NCBI GenBank assembly: GCA_033980235.1
Contig: CM067059.1
Coordinates: 17,680,100-17,744,099 of the forward strand
DNA: 64,000 nt
Direction: 5' to 3'
Origin: Diadema setosum
Lineage: Eukaryota; Echinodermata; Echinoidea; Diadematoida; Diadematidae
Under the pieces are notes generated by a model, which was not told the DNA's origin, ran no database searches, and was given only the letters and a program-made list of their open reading frames with translations. A program made the translations under genes and the position numbers. Each line of letters begins with the position of its first letter. Positions within the stretch are counted from its first letter, which is position 1. Below are positions 59,017 through 64,000 of this stretch, one piece after another.

Positions 59017-59261
59017 GTAAGTGTGCTGGGAAGAAAATAAATCAGAGATAATTGTGTGGGGTTTTTTTCGTAATCATTTGAATATGTGATTCATTTGAAA
59101 GTAAGAAAAGATTCTAAAATCTTCCTAAATGTTATATGAGGTTGAGAGATTTATTAAGAAGGAATTCTACATATAGGTTATTGATACATTGATTACTCGG
59201 CCGTTCATGTACATGTATAGACTGGTTTTGAGCAATTTCTTTTATTTGTTTCTAGTTTTTA
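59017..59261. other. Intron 5, first part
   Basis: AT-rich DNA with no recognised feature. Confidence 0.4.
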
Positions 59262-59530
59262 TACCCCCACCCACACATAGTGTGAATGGGGGTATATAAG
59301 AATCACTCTGAGGGCAGATGGCCGGTCAGTCGGTTGGTTCTTCGGTCGGGCGGGTGGTCGGTTGCAAAATCTTGTGAATCTCTCATTTTTTAGCAATTGA
59401 CCGCAAATTTGGCATGTATGACCACTATCAAAGGCAGATGTGCAAGACACCTTTTTCACTAGTATTGCATAATTCATTGCCATGACAATTGTAGATTTAA
59501 AAAAAAAATCTTACAAAATGTTGTTGATTG
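59262..59530 (+). repeat. Hairpin-ended repeat family 5, truncated copy
   Basis: It starts TACCCCCACCCACACATAGT...GGGGGTATATA and continues with 'gtcggttggttcttcggtcgg' and one unit of the family 5 core. It includes a degraded X-box (CATTGCCATGACAATTG near 59475). It breaks off near 59530. Confidence 0.75.
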
Positions 59531-59539
59531 ATGTCAGTG

Positions 59540-59757
59540 AAGTACAATGTATGCTGCAAAGTCTCCAGAGCAATAGGTGCAATCAATAGTATACGTGCAA
59601 TCATGCCCTCTGAAATTCTTTTAAAGTTATATCACACTTTGATTATGCCTCATTTATCTTACTGTAACATAGTTTGGGGAAATTGTACAAAGTATCTTTA
59701 AGAGCATATTTTTATCTTACAAAAGTGTACTGTCCGTATGATTAGTAATAGACCATT
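59540..59757 (+). pseudogene. Non-LTR reverse transcriptase 3' fragment
   Basis: The translation CSKVSRAIGAINSIRAIMPS, then EILLKLYHTLIMPHLSYCNI and VWGN, followed after a stop by HIFILQKCTVRMIS, matches the C-terminal thumb region of CR1/Jockey-type reverse transcriptases (LY-SLI-PHL-YCN-VWGN). It is a short dead fragment cut off by the next repeat at 59761. Confidence 0.75.
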
Positions 59758-59760
59758 TTT

Positions 59761-60010
59761 GTCTCGCCCACCGGAGGTGAAGGCGAGACTAAGGGATCCA
59801 AATGGCGTCCGTCTGTCGTCCGTCACAAATGTTAAAGTTTACCTGCAAGACTCTCTTATGATGCATAACTTGGCAACTGTTACAGCAATGGCAGCCACAC
59901 TTGGGTGATAGAAGCACTAGGAGTATCTTCATGTTATGGTGTTGTCGGAGGTCATGTAATGATGTCAAAGGTCATTTGAGGTCATATATTTTGGTTTTGG
60001 TTTGGTGTGG
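59761..60010 (+). repeat. Hairpin-ended repeat family 6, truncated
   Basis: It begins GTCTCGCCCACCGGAGGTGA...GGCGAGAC (hairpin), then 'gcgtccgtctgtcgtccgtc' and a core with 'ataacttggcaactgttacagcaatgg' and 'tgtcaaaggtcatttgaggtcat'. Only one unit is present. It has the same overall plan as families 1-5. Confidence 0.65.
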
Positions 60011-60425
60011 CTATTGATGCAGTTCAATGCACTGCACCAATTCTTTGGTTTACTTGTGATTCTTTACAGAAAACTCCTTCTTTCTTGTCTTAGCCTGTCT
60101 TGGTCTCACACAAACATATATTGCGAAAGTACAGCTCACCTGGAAACTTTCCCCACTCAACGCTAGTTGGTGCACTCCTTAAAAATCCCACAATTCTAAG
60201 TTGCAGTGGTTTCACTTTTTGACTGAGAGTTGACCATCTTATGTAGTGTGTGGGATCTTTGACTGTACCCATGTATAACTGCACCCCCCTTTTCAAGATT
60301 TTCCAGATTAGGAAAATCTGGTATATAACAGAAAATATCGTACTCCTGTGAAACCAATCATTTTTTTTTTTCACAGCTGTCATAATGTATCTTAGTTTAA
60401 GTGTTATTTTTATGATTGACTGAAG

Positions 60426-60621
60426 GTATCAGGGACCATTGTTGATAAGAGTGGTCGCACTCTGTCAGGACAGATTGGAGAAGCCTTCGTCATCAGTGTT
60501 TCTCACTCCAACCCGATGTGTCTTGGCTTGAATTGCGCCCTTGGTGCCAATGAGATGAGGCCATTCATCGAGGCCATTGGGATGGCCACACCATCGTATG
60601 TCATCTGCTATCCCAATGCAG
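60426..60621 (+). CDS. MTR: Methionine synthase, exon 6 (first zinc cysteine)
   Basis: This 196-base exon lies between ACTGAAG and GTTTGC, starting in phase 0 and ending in phase 1. It encodes [40 protein letters not shown] and [39 protein letters not shown] is diagnostic for MTR. The Cys of GLNCALG (residue 258 with the candidate first exon) corresponds to human Cys260, one of three zinc ligands that activate homocysteine. All expected residues are intact, consistent with a functional gene. Confidence 0.96.
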
Positions 60622-60759
60622 GTTTGCTCTCTCTCAGAACTTCTCACCCCCAACCCCCCCCCCCCCCCTTTTGTGAGCAAACACCATTGCAGGGACCAAA
60701 ACCATATGGACAACCACATTGTGAGATCCAGAATAAAGTAGCCACTTTCTACTCTGTTT
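60622..60759. other. Intron 6, left end
   Basis: A C-run follows the donor near 60654-60668; no other feature is seen. Confidence 0.4.
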
Positions 60760-61298
60760 TTAGCTCACACTTGAGGCATTATATTTTCAAGTTCTCTGTG
60801 CATCCATCCATGCCCCCATCCATCACTTTTGTTGATGATGTATCTTAAAAATGGTTTGAGGTATCCAAACAAAACTTGGAATTTATGAGTGGAGGAAGCT
60901 GTGCCTGTCAACCTTTTAGGGCACACACCCAAAACTATTTCAGCATCAAACTATACTGTTTGATGCTGAAATTATACTATTTTCTCCATGCCCTGGAAAT
61001 ACTTGAATGTATACACTTAACCAGTGTAATTAATCTTTATGTTATTATATACAATTTTGTATGTGAATTGCCACACAGTAATTGTATAGGAACTTTTTGG
61101 GCAATCAACAAAATTTCATCTGTTTTTGTTCATTTGGAAGTTTCTCAAAGTGTTCATATGCAAAGTGGTATATACAAGATAATGATTATTTGCCAGTCAT
61201 GTGGTAGTGTTACATTACATTGGCAATGTACTGTAGACCTATCGGGAGAATGTGATATGGCAGGGGCATACCACATTCACCATAGTGACATTTCTAGT
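60760..61298 (+). repeat. Chimeric hairpin-ended repeat (family 2 start, family 1 body)
   Basis: The left end reads TTAGCTCAC as in family 2, then switches to GAGGCATTATATTTTCAAGTT and the family 1 core ('aaaaatggtttgaggtatccaaacaaaacttgg'). It ends 'ggcaggggcatacca...tttctagt' at 61298 like family 1. The microsatellite is degraded to 'catccatccatgccccca'. Confidence 0.6.
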
Positions 61299-61449
61299 TT
61301 TCACCATAAAAAATGGAGATGTATGCATTACCTCCTTTTTGGACAAAGATGACCGGAAATCAGTGGATATTGCTGCTAGTTTTATCAGGAATTTAAGTCA
61401 TGAAAAGAAATGCATTTCCATGTTTATTTCGCTCACACACACATGAATT

Positions 61450-61920
61450 TTAGAAATTCTCAAAATTGTCTGGAACATACTCATAATCGGACAGGAAGTC
61501 ATTTGGAACATTTTAAAATCTTGATGTGCACATATTTTCTTGACTGATAATTACTGTAAAAGTGGATATTTTTGTGTTGGTAATTTTCACGCTTGGCTGG
61601 GTTAGATGAATTTTGTGTGTTTTAATTTCGCAAATCAGGACATTAATGACTGGAATATATGTTATCCAAAATATTTGATTGCTTATATTTTCGTGATAGC
61701 TTCTGGTTGCACAAAATGTGCAAAAGTTTCCTCTTCTATAGTATTATACAATAAGATTACATTTGACTTGAACTTTATGCCTCGTTATAATGATATAGAA
61801 ATGACATTTATTTATGAAGATATCTATCATTTGACATTTTCGTAGAATCACGAAGTGGCAGCTAGATGATGTCATGCATAAATGATTGGAATAAAACATT
61901 TTGTGAAGCTAGGTGTTGAT
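61450..61920. repeat. Dispersed repeat family D, copy 3
   Basis: The phrases 'gaagtcatttggaacattttaaaatcttgatg', 'gaagatatctatcatttgacattttcg' and 'gctagatgatgtcatgcat' match 12780-13060 and 24360-24590. Inside, 61550-61620 has 'actgtaaaagtggatatttttgtg', typical of a small nested MITE. Confidence 0.5.
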
Positions 61921-62011
61921 TTGTGACATGATGTGGAATATTTCATTTTGTATAATCGAGGCAATTTTGAGATTTGATTATTTTGTGATTTCTGTCACTC
62001 ACTTCTGTTAG

Positions 62012-62221
62012 GTCTGCCGAACACTTTTGGTGGCTATGATGAGACTCCGGAGATGACCGCAGACCAGTTGGGCTCCTTTGCTAGGGATGGCCTGGTGAAC
62101 ATTGTTGGTGGTTGCTGTGGCACCACACCAGCACACATCAAAGCAATAGCTGACACTGTCAAACAGTACAAACCAAGGATTCCTCCCCACAATGTGCATG
62201 ATGGTTGCATGACACTGTCGG
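62012..62221 (+). CDS. MTR: Methionine synthase, exon 7 (zinc Cys-Cys)
   Basis: This 210-base exon lies between CTTCTGTTAG and GTAAGT. It encodes (G)[20 protein letters not shown], then [20 protein letters not shown] and [29 protein letters not shown], ending in phase 1 in a Gly codon. GGCCGTTP carries the second and third zinc cysteines (residues 321-322 by the candidate start; human 323-324). The exon closes the homocysteine barrel. The next exon should begin with the linker to the folate-binding domain (human LEPFRIGP...) and is not in the window, so the gene is partial here. Confidence 0.96.
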
Positions 62222-62480
62222 GTAAGTGTTTTGTGTGAAGTGAACATTTCATACTCTCATTATGATACACATTTGTTGATCTTATTTTTCCTTTACTAGC
62301 CTTCTAAATCTAAATGGGGGTGACTGCTTTTCACTTTTTAGATTATACGCTGTCAGTGTATCATCTAGTCTTATTGTAAGGAATCTTCCTTCTCTTACGC
62401 TCTCATTTTTTTCTGACATGTTTTGTGGACGCAATATCTCAACAATGACTTGACTAACAGGAAATTTTCTATCATCTTAT

Positions 62481-63531
62481 TAGCTCACCTGAGCCAAAGG
62501 CTCAAGTGAGCTATTGCAATCGCCCTTTGTCCGGCGTCCGTCGTGCGTCGTGCGGAAACTTTTTACATTTTCATCTTCTTCTTGAAAACCCCAAAACTGA
62601 TTTTCATCAAACTTGGCAGGTAGCATCCCTAGGGGGTTAGGAACTCAATTTATTAAAATGGGCACCATGCCCCACCCAGGGGGCCCCCAGGGGGGCCCAA
62701 ACCCCCCAAAATTAAGGAATCTGTAAAAATCTTCTTCTCTAGAACCAGAGGTGATAGAGCTAAGTTAATACTATGAGTTAGTACATTGATGACTGTAGTT
62801 TCAAGTTTGTTCATGGCAAAATCAGGGGTGCCCACCTTGGGACCCAGGGGAGGGAGGTGGGGAGGGGTTCTAATAGGGCCTAAATTGTACATTTTCATCT
62901 TCTTCTTGAGAACCCCATGACCCATTTTCACCAAACTTGGCAGGTAGCATCCCTAGGGGATTAGGAACTCAATTTGTTAAAATGGGCACCATGCCCCACC
63001 CAGGGGGCCTCCAGGGGGGGCCCAAACCCCCAAAATGAAGGAATCTTTAAAAATCTTCACTAGAATCAGAAGTTATAGAGGTAAGATAATACTATGAGTG
63101 AGTACATTAATGACTGTATTTTCAATTTTCTTCATAGGAGATCAAGGGGTGCCCCTCTTGGGGGCAGGGGCGGGGGGGGGGGGGGGGGGGTTGGTTGGGA
63201 AGTTCCAAATGGGGACCTGAATTGTACATTTTCATCTTCTTCCTGAAAACCTCATGATGTATTTTCGTCAAACTTGGCAGGTAGCATCCCTAGGGGGTCA
63301 GGATCTCAATTTATAAAAATGGCCACCATGCCCCACCCAGAGGGGCCCAAGGGGCCCCAATTCCCCCAAATTAAGGAATCTTAAAAAATTTTGGCCCTTA
63401 TTGTACAGTTTCATCTTTACTTGAGAATGCCTGGTCAAATTTTGGTAGAGCTGTGAATAATTTAGATTAGTGACTGCGTGAAAGGTGAACTTGCGATACT
63501 CAGGTGAGGGCTAGACCCGCGGGTCTCTTGT
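62481..63531 (+). repeat. Hairpin-ended repeat family 2, copy 3
   Basis: It starts TAGCTCACCTGAGCCAAAGGCTCAAGTGAGC, then CGTCCGTCGTGCG and about three core units. The G-run at about 63173-63190 corresponds to the G-rich part of each unit. It ends GACCCGCGGGTC near 63515-63526. It lies in MTR intron 7. Confidence 0.85.
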
Positions 63532-64000
63532 CTGTGATATCATCGAGGTGCCATTTTGTGATTTTGACATGATGTCACATTATCAATTTTATTAATATTC
63601 ACTGTCTCAATAATCATGACAAAGAATGCTGCCTGTGCGCCTGTGCTAACTCATACCACTGACTCCATTTTCTTGGTGTATGACCAAAGTTTATCGCTAA
63701 TTTTCATCGAAGTAATACTTCAACATCGGACATTGTTCTCTCTTTGCTATACCCCTTTTCCCGAATTTGTTGTATCGGACAACAAACAAGATGGTTTTCA
63801 TGGATAATACGGTTCCCAGTGGGGAAAAATCTCTGTTGAATCTGGCTGTCTTTACTGCTGATATGATTGCCACAGAGAATGGGCGAGCCCTGCAGCTGTG
63901 GAGACAGCTGTGCTGACTCGTCCGTGCAATGCTAAGCCAAAGCCGATGGTCGCAGTGAACACTGTGAAGAAGACCGGGTGGCAGCGAAGAGTGGGAAGGC
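63532..64000. other. Right edge, unassigned, with GC-rich open stretch
   Basis: From about 63850 the composition becomes GC-rich, and a plus-strand frame stays open to the window end (REWASPAAVETAVLTRPCNA and onward, positively charged). It is not MTR sequence. It could be the start of a retroelement gag-like ORF or chance. A short open frame at 63616-63807 has no recognised domain. Confidence 0.25.

Noticed and set aside
60876..61352. 158-codon plus-strand open frame in intron 6
   Set aside because: It lies wholly within the chimeric hairpin-ended repeat, and its codons translate known repeat phrases.
62053..62270. Open frames on the minus strand across exon 7
   Set aside because: They are antisense shadows of the well-supported MTR exon.

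Overview
This window is eukaryotic nuclear DNA. It is AT-rich and intron-dominated, and almost every long stretch is made of interspersed repeats. The only protein-coding content I can support is exons of two conserved animal genes. One is the 5' part of cobalamin-dependent methionine synthase (MTR, plus strand). The other is a small single-RRM protein resembling mitochondrial SLIRP (minus strand). The vertebrate-like exon phases, about 35-40% GC, the CR1/Jockey-type retroelement remnants, and the wealth of TTAA- and TA-inserted MITEs and hairpin-ended repeats suggest a marine invertebrate, most likely a deuterostome such as an echinoderm. That placement is an inference from texture and is not proven by any marker here.

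Layout. Positions 1-15600 hold the SLIRP-like gene on the minus strand: ATG exon at 15379-15439, exon 2 at 6689-6747, exon 3 at 5762-5869, and an uncertain last exon near 2737-2763. Its first intron carries a four-deep nest of transposons (6779-10897) and a second nest (13286-15245). Positions 15600-22500 lie between the genes and hold two dead non-LTR retrotransposons separated by a foldback-type element with tandem-repeat arms. Positions 22500-23150 are a CpG-richer block with a plausible MTR first exon (23103-23148). Further MTR exons lie at 26410-26606, 40962-41051, 47004-47166, 58850-59016, 60426-60621 and 62012-62221. All have GT-AG borders and join in phase. With the candidate first exon they encode about 356 residues, which is essentially the whole zinc/homocysteine-binding domain. 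The rest of the gene (folate, cobalamin and AdoMet domains) lies beyond the right edge.

The MTR introns are filled by at least six families of non-coding repeats that share one architecture: a 5' hairpin, a CCGT/GTCC microsatellite, a core of tandem units of about 140-340 bp, and in one family a CTAGT 3' end. This recalls the pearl/HINE (non-autonomous Helentron) elements of other invertebrates. Two of the families carry perfect transcription-factor motifs in array. One in intron 4 has 16 spaced copies of the RFX/X-box palindrome GTTGCCATGGYAAC or near variants. The others carry many perfect DR1 nuclear-receptor sites (AGGTCAAAGGTCA).

Several insertions are captured with their empty site visible in a sister repeat copy or in an interrupted reading frame, so their target duplications can be read directly (TTAA, TAA, TTA, TA). 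I see no CRISPR array, rRNA, tRNA or prokaryotic gene.
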